This document shows positions 35,901-43,065 of a DNA stretch of 64,000 nucleotides, one piece after another; position 1 is the first letter of the stretch; every line of letters starts with the position of its first letter. Made by a program: the position numbers and the translations under genes. The stretch is from Paraburkholderia sp. BCC1886 (lineage in GTDB: Bacteria; Pseudomonadota; Gammaproteobacteria; Burkholderiales; Burkholderiaceae). The stretch covers positions 124,001-188,000 of the forward strand of contig NZ_CAAJGK010000118.1 of NCBI RefSeq assembly GCF_900996245.1, in the 5' to 3' direction. A model generated the notes under the pieces. That model saw only the letters and a list, made by a program, of their open reading frames with translations, did not search any database and was not told the DNA's origin.

Positions 35901-38518
35901 GGATAGCGCGGCAGATAGGTGCCGAACAGCTTGACGCCTTCGAGCGCGGTTTCCACTGCGGCTTCGTAGTCCGACAGATGCTGCTGCATGTTGACTTTCA
36001 GCTTGTAGACCGATGCGCGCGCAACGAGCGAGAGATCCAGTCGCAGCAGCTTCGCGATCTCCATGCCAGCCGCGTCGAAATCCGCGTTCAGAATGTAGCA
36101 TTGCACCCGCACCACACCGATCTCGTAACCGAGCGATTGTGCGTAGTCTTCGCCGCTTGCGTCGAGTAGCTTTTGCGCGACGTCGAGGTAGCTCAACGCG
36201 GACTGCATGGCGATGGCTTCCTTCGCACGCCGCGCCGCCTGCAGACAGATCCTCGCAAACGCCTCCGTCTCGCGCGAATCCAGATCGCGCAGCGCGCCGG
36301 CCGCCAGGGCCCGTTCGATGTGATGCGCGATGTCGAAAGCCGAATTCTGCGCGGCCCGCACGTCAAGGTCTTGCATCAGGATGCGGGCGATGCGCGCGTG
36401 CTCGATGCCGCGCTCGTCCGCCGGCGTCAGCGCGTACGCCGCTTCCTGAATGCGGTCGTGCGCGAAAGCAAATCCCATCCGGTCAGACACGACCAGACCC
36501 GCGTCGATCGCCGGATTCAGACGCCGCTCCAGGTCAACGCCCCCGGCACGGTCGATCCGTGCCAGCGTCGACCCGTCCAGCCGGCGGCCGATGAACGAAA
36601 GCAGCTTGAGCATGGCCTGCACGTCCTGGGAGAGGCGCGACAGGCGTGTCACCATCAGGTCGGCCACGTTATCGGACGATTCATACCCGCCGATGAGATC
36701 GATGTCCCACGTCCATTTGCCGGCCACGCCGTCGTACACGATCAGTTGCTGGTCGGCCAGCGCGAGCAGCAGTTGCTTGATGAAAAACGGATTCCCACCC
36801 GTCTTTTCATGGACGACAGCCGCCAACGGGTAGACATGCGCGGCGTCGCAATGCAGTGCGTCGGCGAGCAGGGCCATCACGTTCGCGGTATCGAGCGGCC
36901 CAACGGCAAGCGTGGTGACGTGTGCGCCGGCGCTCGGTAATGAATTGAGAAAGGCCTTGAACTTGGGCGAGCGGTCGACCTCGTTGTCACGGTAAGCGCA
37001 GATGAGCAGCACATGGCGGATCTCGACAGTTGCCACGAAGTTCGCGATGAAATTCAGCGTGGCGTCGTCGAACCAGTGGACATCGTCGAAAAAAAGGATC
37101 AGAGGATGCGCCTGCGTCGCGAACACGGAAAGCAGGCGTGTGATCAACGCCTGAAAGCGCAGTTTTGCCTCCACCGGCGGCAGATCTGACACGTCAGGCT
37201 GTGCGCCGAGCACCAGTTCCAATTCGGGAATGAAACCCGCGATGAGTTTTCCCTGCAAGCCGATGGCTTCGTTCAACACTTCGCGCCAACGCTCCAGATC
37301 GCTGTCGCTATCGCCGAGAATGCGCTGGAACAGCGAACGAATCGCCTGCATCAGCGGTGCGTAGGGGGCGTTCTGGCCGTACTGTTCAAGCTTGCCGGAG
37401 GCGAACAGCGTGGCGGTCTGTGCGGTGGCGCGGTGCACGCTGCGCACCAGTTCGGATTTCCCCGCGCCCGAATAGCCGGACACGAAGATAAGTTCAGCCA
37501 CGCCTTGCTGCGCGTTGCGCTCGAATGCGCCCAGTAGCGCCTTATATTCGACCGCGCGACCGAACAGCCGATGCGTGACAGCGAGGTTTCTGACGTTGTC
37601 TTCTGCTGCTGGCTCGAACGGAACAATGTGCTGCATCTCGTTCCAGTCGGCGAGACAGCGCCGCAGATCGGCTTCGAGACTCGACGCGCTCTGATACCGC
37701 TCGCCGGGACTCTTGGCCAGCAGCCTGAGCACGATCGAAGCAAGCACCGTGGGCAACGACGCGCGATATTGACGCGGATCGGCGGCCTGACGGGCGAGGT
37801 GACAATAGACCCACTCCGCGGCGTCGGCCGCTTCGAAAGGCAAGCGGCCCGTCAGCAGTTCGTACAGCGTGATGCCGAGCGAGTAGAGATCACTGCGCTC
37901 GTCGGCCAGACCATCCGCGCGCCGCGCCTGCTCCGGCGACATATAGGCGAGCGTGCCATACAGCGTATCGGGCGATTCTGTCGACTGATCGGCGGCCAGC
38001 CTGAATGCGTCGCGAAAGCCCAGCAGTCTAACGATGCCATCGGTGCCTTCCAGCAGGTTGGACGGCTTGATATCCCGATGCAGAACACCCCGCGCATGGG
38101 CGAGCCGCAAAGCGTGCGCGGCGCCAACCGCGATGCGCAGAAACCGGCCGAGTGCGATCAGGCCGTGGGCCGGCGGCAGAATCAGCGCGCCGCCGTTGTC
38201 GTCATACACCAGTATCGGGCCGCGCGCGAGCCGCACGAGCGCACGCGGCCGCACGGCCCATGCGGAATCGAGTTTGGCGGCCAGGGCAAATTCCTGCTGC
38301 AAACGCCGCAATACGGCTTCAGAGGGCGAATCGGTGGGGACGGCAAGCAACCAGGAGTGCACGCCGTCAGGCGTTCTTGCCCGATAGCGCACGATGTCGC
38401 CGTCGACCAGCAGTGCTTCGAGCACAAGCTGATCGAACCAGACCTGATCGAAATACACCGTGGCGCCAGCGTCGGGAGAGTCCCCGCGAATACCCTCGAT
38501 AAATGCCTCTGTGCTCAC
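32933..38518 (-). CDS. Pseudokinase / AAA-type ATPase / GAF / PAS / histidine kinase fusion
   Basis: Very large signalling protein, 1861 aa. Residues about 110-290 are a Ser/Thr kinase-like domain with HRDIKPSN (147-154) and MSPEQ. The beta3 Lys position reads VPT and DFG is replaced by GFR at 167-169, so catalysis is doubtful. A STAND/AAA ATPase follows (Walker A GYSGAGKS 348-355; Walker B LILFFDDVHWFDD), then a long helical TPR-like region to about 1340, a GAF domain (about 1360-1520), a PAS domain (about 1560-1660) and a histidine kinase with SIAHEINQPLASI and GMGMGLAICRSIVEAHGG. The start is the GTG at 38518, which overlaps the stop of the receiver gene as GTGA. A longer upstream extension has no domain and would overlap that gene. 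Confidence 0.9.
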   Translation of the reverse strand: MSTEAFIEGIRGDSPDAGATVYFDQVWFDQLVLEALLVDGDIVRYRARTPDGVHSWLLAVPTDSPSEAVLRRLQQEFALAAKLDSAWAVRPRALVRLARGPILVYDDNGGALILPPAHGLIALGRFLRIAVGAAHALRLAHARGVLHRDIKPSNLLEGTDGIVRLLGFRDAFRLAADQSTESPDTLYGTLAYMSPEQARRADGLADERSDLYSLGITLYELLTGRLPFEAADAAEWVYCHLARQAADPRQYRASLPTVLASIVLRLLAKSPGERYQSASSLEADLRRCLADWNEMQHIVPFEPAAEDNVRNLAVTHRLFGRAVEYKALLGAFERNAQQGVAELIFVSGYSGAGKSELVRSVHRATAQTATLFASGKLEQYGQNAPYAPLMQAIRSLFQRILGDSDSDLERWREVLNEAIGLQGKLIAGFIPELELVLGAQPDVSDLPPVEAKLRFQALITRLLSVFATQAHPLILFFDDVHWFDDATLNFIANFVATVEIRHVLLICAYRDNEVDRSPKFKAFLNSLPSAGAHVTTLAVGPLDTANVMALLADALHCDAAHVYPLAAVVHEKTGGNPFFIKQLLLALADQQLIVYDGVAGKWTWDIDLIGGYESSDNVADLMVTRLSRLSQDVQAMLKLLSFIGRRLDGSTLARIDRAGGVDLERRLNPAIDAGLVVSDRMGFAFAHDRIQEAAYALTPADERGIEHARIARILMQDLDVRAAQNSAFDIAHHIERALAAGALRDLDSRETEAFARICLQAARRAKEAIAMQSALSYLDVAQKLLDASGEDYAQSLGYEIGVVRVQCYILNADFDAAGMEIAKLLRLDLSLVARASVYKLKVNMQQHLSDYEAAVETALEGVKLFGTYLPRYPQAADVEAAYRRLNDSLASRTIASLADLPVLRDEKIESEMNLLASVYAPASFVNERLGFLHLCHMVQLTIDHGITAASAHCLSWFGVYVGEFFGRYEEGFQFSRLARTLVETRGFNAVATSTLVALDTIAVWTQPLPYVLECARDAFESARPSGDLTMSCYSCNHIVSDLLTIGAPLEQVDREIDLGLSFARRVRFKDVEDILELQKRYVHSLTGGPGLPGNFGVVVNGHMTFDSDLLDTQMTTLRFWIWLLKGVSCYFHGDYRNALYCLAEAGELKWATPAHIHLLDYHFYTALTIAKVHCAESEATQAVARIAPHLAKLRVWAQLNPATFEDKRLLLEAEVARLSGTPLAAMALYEQAACVASENGFNHSNALAHELASLCCEANGLASAARHHRRRAIDSYTRWGALAKVEQLERSGRPVQLPVEQPVASRPSIEIADAQQRFDLGAALKSSQALSEEIVLDKLIRTLVTLTIVHAGAQSGMLILLKGNVPVIEASGHDATDGVEVTLGGDRLTREDLPASVFYTALRTRKPVVVDDAQRDPRFSFDVAFSKRLVRSVCCLPLVKQGNAIGALYLENNLSAGVFTESRTSVLELLASQAAISLETARLYAELLEENKRRQETEMALRMSEEALSLGQRISRSGSYIWNTLTGERYWSKELYSVFDLPMDAGSPGTQIILDRIHPEDVAIYQDIVERAARHRTPFRQKFRIVCADGTLKHLEVLGEPSGVNSFVGVVTDVTDRHTTELALQNAKLELAKASRAMTMGELAASIAHEINQPLASIVSNANAGVRWLNRPVPDIPEALNGLRDIVKDGKRAGDIIRALQSLAKETRPSFVPTYVDNVVREVFELAAAEIEQRGLVVRVDLGANRSVMADRVQLQQVIFNLVMNAADAMGHLDARQRLLDVSSRVDDQGSVVVSVRDNGSGIHADIASRIFDAFFTTKKTGMGMGLAICRSIVEAHGGTLTAAAGEPRGTVFVFTLPAMT

Positions 38519-38889
38519 TTCGCGTCTCCATGCCGGGCGATGGCAAGCGTGATGGATTCGACTAACACGTCTTCTGTAAAGGGCTTGCGCAGGAAAGCCA
38601 CAGCGCCGCACTGCATCGCGCGCCGAACCGTTTCGTCGTCTCCATGCGCGGACATGAACACGACAGGAATGTGGCACTGCTTCTCGACCATTTGACTTTG
38701 CACGTCGGGTCCTTGCATACCTTGCAATCTGAGATCTAGCAATACACACAGCGCATCGTCAAGAACCGTCGAAGCCAGAAATTCCTCTCCCGAAGCGAAC
38801 GTCCGTGCCGCATAACCCAACGATTTCAGGAGGTTGGAGAGACTGCTCCGCATCGACGCGTCGTCGTCCACGATACAGACAAAGCTCAT
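38515..38889 (-). CDS. Receiver-only response regulator
   Basis: Stand-alone receiver domain of 124 aa, CheY-like in architecture but closest in sequence to FixJ receivers. It has CIVDDDASMRSSL (acidic pocket), the phospho-acceptor Asp in VLLDLRLQG, the conserved Ser in FMSAHGDDE and Lys in FLRKPF. There is no output domain before the stop. The gene overlaps the giant histidine kinase by 4 bases, so it is that kinase's immediate partner. It may act as a phosphate relay or sink, or by protein contact. The FixJ-like regulator at 4807-5505 could supply the missing DNA-binding output; that is speculation from sequence similarity. Confidence 0.9.
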   Translation of the reverse strand: MSFVCIVDDDASMRSSLSNLLKSLGYAARTFASGEEFLASTVLDDALCVLLDLRLQGMQGPDVQSQMVEKQCHIPVVFMSAHGDDETVRRAMQCGAVAFLRKPFTEDVLVESITLAIARHGDAK

Positions 38890-39039
38890 TTCTACGATTG
38901 CTCCGTTGCGCCGACGTGCTGGTTCGGCCTGATTTTCGCCCCACTTTCTTCGCGGCGTCCGGAGCGGCCAGATCTAACCACCAGCGGACTTTCTTTGCAT
39001 GTTAGGTGCAGCTCCGTGCCTCGCACTATCACACTTAGG

Positions 39040-39087
39040 TATAACGCCGTCATGCGGTGCGGCAGACCTGACGAGTCGTATGTAGGA
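39040..39087 (+). promoter_or_regulatory. Paired-box-like element, copy 4, degenerate (upstream of moaA)
   Basis: CGTATGTAGG at 39077-39086 shares ten bases with copy 1 read in the same orientation relative to the gene. The near box is 90 bases before the moaA GTG, a distance similar to copies 1 and 2. The distal box is weak: GTATAAC at 39039-39045, 4 of 7 bases and one base out of register. This copy is therefore less certain. Confidence 0.35.
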
Positions 39088-39177
39088 TGGTCCGCCTGCG
39101 CCAGATCTCTTACTGTCATGTCGTGAGGCAACGGCCAGCCGGCAGGCGTTTTCACCATAGCAGCGAATGGAGCCAGA

Positions 39178-40278
39178 GTGGACACGATCGAACGGATACA
39201 GACAAGGCATCGAAATTTACCCTGGATGGACGTCCGGCTGGAAGACCTGCCCGTCGATGCGCTGGCACGGCCGCTCAAGGACCTGCGCCTCTCGGTGATT
39301 GATCAGTGCAACTTCCGGTGCACCTACTGCATGCCGAAAGAGGTCTTCAGGCCGGGCTACCCGTTTCTATCGTCTTCTGAGTGGCTGTCGATCGATCAGA
39401 TGCATGCGCTGTGCAACGCCTTTACACAACTCGGTGTCGAGAAGATCCGTCTGACCGGCGGCGAGCCGCTGCTGCGTAAAGGCATCGAACACCTGATCGA
39501 GCGCCTGGCGAGCATGCGCACAAGCAGCGGCGCTCCGGTCGACATCGCCATGACTTCCAACGGCTCGCTGCTCGGCGCCAGGGCGCGCGCGTTGCGTGAC
39601 GCCGGCCTCCGGCGCGTGACTGTCAGTCTCGATGCCATCGACGATGCCAGGTTTCGCCGTATGAACGACGTAGGCTTTCCCGTTGCCCGCGTGCTCGCGG
39701 GCATTGATGAGGCCCTCGCCGCGGGCCTGGCGCCGCTGAAAATCAATGCCGTGATCGAGCGTGGCGCGAACGACGATCAGATCCTGCCGCTAGCTGAGTA
39801 CTTCCATCGTATGCCGGTCGACCTGCGTTTCATCGAATACATGGACGTGGGTGGCGCTGATGCGTGGCGCGGCGACAAGATCGTGCGCTCGGAGCAGATC
39901 CTGCGCACCTTGCAAAGCCGCTATACGCTGATTCCGGAGCTTGCATCCAGGGCCGGTGAAACTTCCTGCAATTACCGCTTCGCGGGCGCGGCAGGCCGGG
40001 TGGGCTTCATCTCCAGCATGTCGAAGCCGTTCTGCGAAGCCTGCTCACGCGCACGCGTGTCGGCGGACGGCAAGCTGTATTCCTGTCTGTTCGCACACGA
40101 GTTTCTGGATCTCAAACCATGGCTCGCCCCTCCGGCATCTCTCGCGGAATTGAACGCAGTAATACGGCAGCGATGGCAGCAACGCGACGACCGCTACTCC
40201 GAATTACGCGAACTAGAACGAACCTGCATCACCCGCAAAACCTATCCCACTGTACGTATGTCGCTGGTAGGTGGTTGA
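39178..40278 (+). CDS. moaA: GTP 3',8-cyclase (molybdenum cofactor biosynthesis)
   Basis: Radical SAM enzyme that, with MoaC, converts GTP to cyclic pyranopterin monophosphate, the first step of molybdopterin synthesis. The protein is 366 aa. The N-terminal [4Fe-4S] Cys triad is at 44, 48 and 51 (CNFRCTYC). The C-terminal cluster Cys are in SKPFCEACSRARVSADGKLY and the following SCLF, and the catalytically required C-terminal Gly-Gly is present (MSLVGG). The start is a GTG with GGAG 8 bases upstream. No other moa/mog genes are adjacent. The molybdenum hydroxylase at 48110-50883 is a plausible consumer of the cofactor. Confidence 0.93.
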   Translation: MDTIERIQTRHRNLPWMDVRLEDLPVDALARPLKDLRLSVIDQCNFRCTYCMPKEVFRPGYPFLSSSEWLSIDQMHALCNAFTQLGVEKIRLTGGEPLLRKGIEHLIERLASMRTSSGAPVDIAMTSNGSLLGARARALRDAGLRRVTVSLDAIDDARFRRMNDVGFPVARVLAGIDEALAAGLAPLKINAVIERGANDDQILPLAEYFHRMPVDLRFIEYMDVGGADAWRGDKIVRSEQILRTLQSRYTLIPELASRAGETSCNYRFAGAAGRVGFISSMSKPFCEACSRARVSADGKLYSCLFAHEFLDLKPWLAPPASLAELNAVIRQRWQQRDDRYSELRELERTCITRKTYPTVRMSLVGG

Positions 40279-40291
40279 CCCGCGACGACCC

Positions 40292-40852
40292 ATGATCGAC
40301 GAGACGAACATGTCGAACGGAATCGAGTATCCAGCGGCTGGCGCGAAGCCTCGCCTAATCGACCATCTTCGCTTTCAAACGCCGCATCTCCACCTGTCAC
40401 GGGTATTCGGCAACGATTGGTTCGCGCTGAAAGCGGAAGCCTTTGCGCGCTTCTTCGGCACACCCACTTTTCTAGTCGTGCAAACGGCACTGGTGGGCGG
40501 CTGGATTGCCGCGAATCTGCTGCACATTTTGCACTTCGATCCCTATCCGTTCATTCTGCTCAACCTGGCGTTCAGTCTGCAGGCGGCCTACGCCGCGCCG
40601 CTAATCCTGCTGGCTCAAACCAGGCAGGCCGATCGCGACAAGGCGCTCGCCGAAGCCGACGCGCATCATCGGGAAGACATCGCCTTTGCCTGCCAGGCCC
40701 GTGAGGCGGAGCTCGCCCATCAGAATGAACAGATGGCCGCGCTCCTGAAACAGAACACCGACCTCACCGAACTGACGCGCCAGTTGGCCGAGCGCATCGA
40801 GACCCTGACGCGCGATCTTCACGAGAATCTGACTCACATCAGGCCGTCTTAG
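40292..40852 (+). CDS. DUF1003 membrane protein
   Basis: A 186-aa protein of the DUF1003 family. It has the conserved FARFFGTPTFLVVQTALVGGW segment, two membrane helices (about 60-80 and 90-112), the signature DPYPFILLNLAFSLQAAYAA, and a charged C-terminal coiled-coil-like tail (about 120-180, many Glu/Gln/Arg). Family function is unknown. The start is ambiguous: ATG at 40292, ATG at 40310 and GTG at 40271 are all possible, none with a strong ribosome site. It follows moaA by 13 bases and is probably co-transcribed. Confidence 0.85.
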   Translation: MIDETNMSNGIEYPAAGAKPRLIDHLRFQTPHLHLSRVFGNDWFALKAEAFARFFGTPTFLVVQTALVGGWIAANLLHILHFDPYPFILLNLAFSLQAAYAAPLILLAQTRQADRDKALAEADAHHREDIAFACQAREAELAHQNEQMAALLKQNTDLTELTRQLAERIETLTRDLHENLTHIRPS

Positions 40853-41103
40853 GCGGCCGCTTTCACGAGCCGGAGCAGAATCAACGCGCGCATGATGTGC
40901 TCGCCGAGTTGCGCATCGGCGGCGATCGACGCACTCAAGCGCTCCGGTTCGATTACGAGCGTCTCGGCATCGGTTGACGCGATGCCTGCGATCAACGGCG
41001 GCGCTGGCGACTGCACCCTGAGCAGCCCGTGAAGGAGCCCGGCGCCGTAGCCGCCCTCAATGAAATGAGGTAGCCCATCCTGACTGTTTGTATTTGCAAA
41101 CAT
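40849..41103 (-). pseudogene. cNMP-binding-domain-like fragment, possible remnant or small protein
   Basis: An 84-codon frame starting 3 bases after the HD-domain gene stop on the same strand. Its second half (AETLVIEPERLSASIAADAQ and LGEHIMRALILLR) resembles the end of the cyclic-nucleotide-binding-like domain found in thioredoxin-reductase-type fusions. The first half (MFANTNSQDGLPHFIEGGYG) does not match and no complete domain is present. No ribosome site is visible, so translation would depend on coupling to the upstream gene. It is either a truncated relic or a small protein of unknown role. Confidence 0.4.
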
Positions 41104-41106
41104 CCA

Positions 41107-41748
41107 TTAATTCGGCCAGTCAGATCCCAGAACCAGTCCGCAAAAATTCAGCCGGCGATAGTTCGGGTCCGACCGGTCCAGCACGTCGGCGTTGACCGTT
41201 CCAAACGTCGTCTCAGGACGCTGCTCCATGCCGCGCGCGTAGGCGTCGATCAGCTTCTTCTTGAAGCCCGATTCGCGCGGATAAATCTGTACGATTTCGT
41301 CGATCTGGTGCGCGGTAAATTCGTCGTAGCGCTCGCCGCGCACGTCCATTTGCACGCCTGCGCTGATGAGCGCGACAAGCGCCGACAGGTGTTCGGAAAT
41401 GCCCGGTGTAGTGTGCAGCGCGATTCCCATCCAGACCTCCTCGATCTCGCGCTCGCTGATTCCGTACTGCCGCAGAAAGTCGCGCGCCGCGTTGGCGCCG
41501 TCCACCTCGAACCGGTATGGCGAGCGCCAGTACTGTGCGTTCAGCCCGACGTTGTGAAACATCGCGCCAACGTACAGCAGTTCGGCGTCGAATGGAACGT
41601 TCTCGCGCTGGCCCGTGAGGGAGCCGAACAGGAAAGCCCGCAACGCGTGGTGATACATCAATTCGGACTCCGTGCTGCGAATCAGGTCGGTGGCTGCCTG
41701 AGACATGACACCGTCAGGAATCTCAACGCCGGCAATGGTCTTCTTCAT
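41107..41748 (-). CDS. HD-domain protein with altered HD motif (cyanamide hydratase-like)
   Basis: A 213-aa all-helical HD-superfamily protein. Conserved landmarks are ESELMYHHALRAFLFG (first metal-ligand His), AELLYVGAMFHNVGL, RFEVDGANAARDFL and ALHTTPGIS. The defining HD pair is His65-Asn66 rather than His-Asp, which should weaken or change metal binding. Family members include phosphohydrolases and cyanamide hydratase-like enzymes. GGAGAATTC lies ahead of the ATG. The gene stands alone apart from the small downstream fragment. Confidence 0.85.
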   Translation of the reverse strand: MKKTIAGVEIPDGVMSQAATDLIRSTESELMYHHALRAFLFGSLTGQRENVPFDAELLYVGAMFHNVGLNAQYWRSPYRFEVDGANAARDFLRQYGISEREIEEVWMGIALHTTPGISEHLSALVALISAGVQMDVRGERYDEFTAHQIDEIVQIYPRESGFKKKLIDAYARGMEQRPETTFGTVNADVLDRSDPNYRRLNFCGLVLGSDWPN

Positions 41749-42233
41749 CTGAATTCTCCGTGGCAGTCCCTTGACCAGCGCGCTAACCTACATGCCGACC
41801 AGATGTCGGGCCGGTCGGCCTAGGGAGCCGATGGCAGCGCACGGGACTATCCACCGCAGCGTATCGAACTAAACCTGTAAAGACTTTGGCGAATTCTTAA
41901 AAGCCGTTAAACCGATTCCCGTACCGATTGAATGAGCAGTTTGAAAAGACGTGCCGAGTTCGTCTGATAGGAAAAACTGGAGTTCATTCTATCTACGGAA
42001 GTTTGCCGAGTCGGTGGCGACAGCCCTTAATAGTTCTTAAAAACCATGGTCCTGAAGTGCGTGCGGAACAGCTTGTCACGAACCCGCGCGAGCCCAGCGC
42101 AAAAAGATTTCTCGCGCCGGCTCAGAACGTTTCATGTTTTCTGCAGGACTTTGTGCGCGAGGCCTTTCTACACTACGGTCAGCCTGTATCGACGCTCATG
42201 AAACGCTGATCGATCGGGACAAAGGATCTGGCC
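41749..42233. other. Intergenic region upstream of the small ORF and the heteroaromatic cluster
   Basis: 485 bases with no credible gene. It contains two copies of a 12-base sequence, TTCTTAAAAGCC at 41894 and TTCTTAAAAACC at 42034, and then the ECF-like promoter at 42130-42174. The AT-rich patches differ from the flanking coding DNA. Confidence 0.5.
42130..42174 (+). promoter_or_regulatory. ECF-like promoter shared with dps
   Basis: GGACTT at 42146-42151 and CTACACT at 42168-42174 separated by 16 bases, preceded by TTTCATGTTTTCTGCA. The block from 42130 to 42174 matches 55098-55142 upstream of dps at about 36 of 45 positions, with identical spacing between boxes. The box spacing fits an ECF (extracytoplasmic function) sigma promoter better than sigma70. 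The start codon of the 42-codon ORF is 60 bases downstream. Confidence 0.55.
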
Positions 42234-42362
42234 ATGGAAAACGTACTTGATGCCCGCGCTGTCGAAGCCCCCAACGCTGAACCTTCAAACGATGCGCGCA
42301 GCCGCGTAGTGGTTGGTTGCAAAAAAAGCAACGCGAGGTTGCATCTCATGACCATTCTATGA
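42234..42362 (+). CDS. Small hypothetical protein, 42 aa
   Basis: Short ORF with AAAGGA 8 bases before the ATG. The peptide is hydrophilic at first (MENVLDARAVEAPNAEPSND) and ends in a basic stretch with one Cys (VVVGCKKSNARLHLMTIL). There is no membrane helix. I do not recognise a family. Support comes from the good ribosome site and its position just after the ECF-like promoter. It lies 49 bases before the FrnE-like gene and could be a leader peptide or small stress protein. Confidence 0.45.
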   Translation: MENVLDARAVEAPNAEPSNDARSRVVVGCKKSNARLHLMTIL

Positions 42363-42371
42363 ACAAACCGC

Positions 42372-42392
42372 AACGTATAAGCTGCATACGTT
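42372..42392. promoter_or_regulatory. Inverted repeat AACGTAT-N7-ATACGTT
   Basis: Perfect 7-base arms centred 30 bases before the ATG of the FrnE-like gene at 42412. The AT-rich core and position suit a repressor operator at the head of the nine-gene co-directional cluster. The binding protein is unknown. Confidence 0.5.
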
Positions 42393-42411
42393 ATCTGGCG
42401 AGAGGTGCGAC

Positions 42412-43065
42412 ATGCAGGCTATTCAGGTCGAGGTCTACTACGACTTCATTTGTCCGTGGTGCTGGATCGGGCAGCGGAATTTCGCCGCAGCGTTGCAGAA
42501 AATCGATGGCAGCGCGGCCGTTTCGATCTGCTATCTGCCGTTCGAATTGAATCCGGCGATGCCCGCGGAAGGAATGGACCGGCGTACCTACCGCAGCCAG
42601 AAGTTTGGTAGCTGGGCCCGTTCACAGACCATGGATGCGCAGGTGACGGCCGCCGGTCTCGCGAGCGGCGCGCAATTCAACTACGACAAGGTGCTGCGCA
42701 CGCCGAACACGCGGCTCGCGCACCGTTTTATGCAGTTCGCGCAGCAACGCAACGAACCGGACATGACGACTGCGCTGTATCAAACCCTATACTCGGCCTA
42801 CTTCTGCGAAGGCCGCGACATCGGCTCGCTCGAGCTTCTCGTCGGGATCGCCGGTGAGCACGCGTTCGACAACGACGAGGTGCGCGGTTATCTGCTTTCA
42901 GACGCCGGCGTTCACGCGATCGAAGCAGCACGTGCACGGGCCGAACGGCGTGGCGTTCTGGCAGTGCCGACCATCCTGATCGACGGCGATGTCATCAGCG
43001 GCGCGCAGCCGCCGGAGGTCTTCACCCATGCACTGCGCTCGGCCGCGCAAAGGAAAGCAGCATGA
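42412..43065 (+). CDS. DsbA-family oxidoreductase/isomerase (FrnE-like)
   Basis: A 217-aa cytosolic thioredoxin-fold protein of the FrnE/HCCA-isomerase group. The active-site motif CPWC is at 14-17 (YYDFICPWCWIG), and the cis-Pro region is VLAVPTILIDGDVISGAQPP. No signal peptide. Homologues act as disulfide isomerases or as glutathione-dependent isomerases in aromatic degradation. Its stop overlaps the FAD monooxygenase start as ATGA, so it works with that enzyme or protects it. GAGAGG precedes the ATG. Confidence 0.88.
   Translation: MQAIQVEVYYDFICPWCWIGQRNFAAALQKIDGSAAVSICYLPFELNPAMPAEGMDRRTYRSQKFGSWARSQTMDAQVTAAGLASGAQFNYDKVLRTPNTRLAHRFMQFAQQRNEPDMTTALYQTLYSAYFCEGRDIGSLELLVGIAGEHAFDNDEVRGYLLSDAGVHAIEAARARAERRGVLAVPTILIDGDVISGAQPPEVFTHALRSAAQRKAA

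Noticed and set aside
38519..38749. N-terminal extension of the giant kinase to an upstream ATG
   Set aside because: It would overlap the receiver gene by over 230 bases, and its translation is arginine-rich without a domain. The GTG overlapping the receiver stop is the better start.
41928..42209. 93-codon plus-strand frame across the ECF-like promoter
   Set aside because: No ribosome site, and it runs through the promoter block that is conserved at dps in a non-coding context. Best explained as chance.
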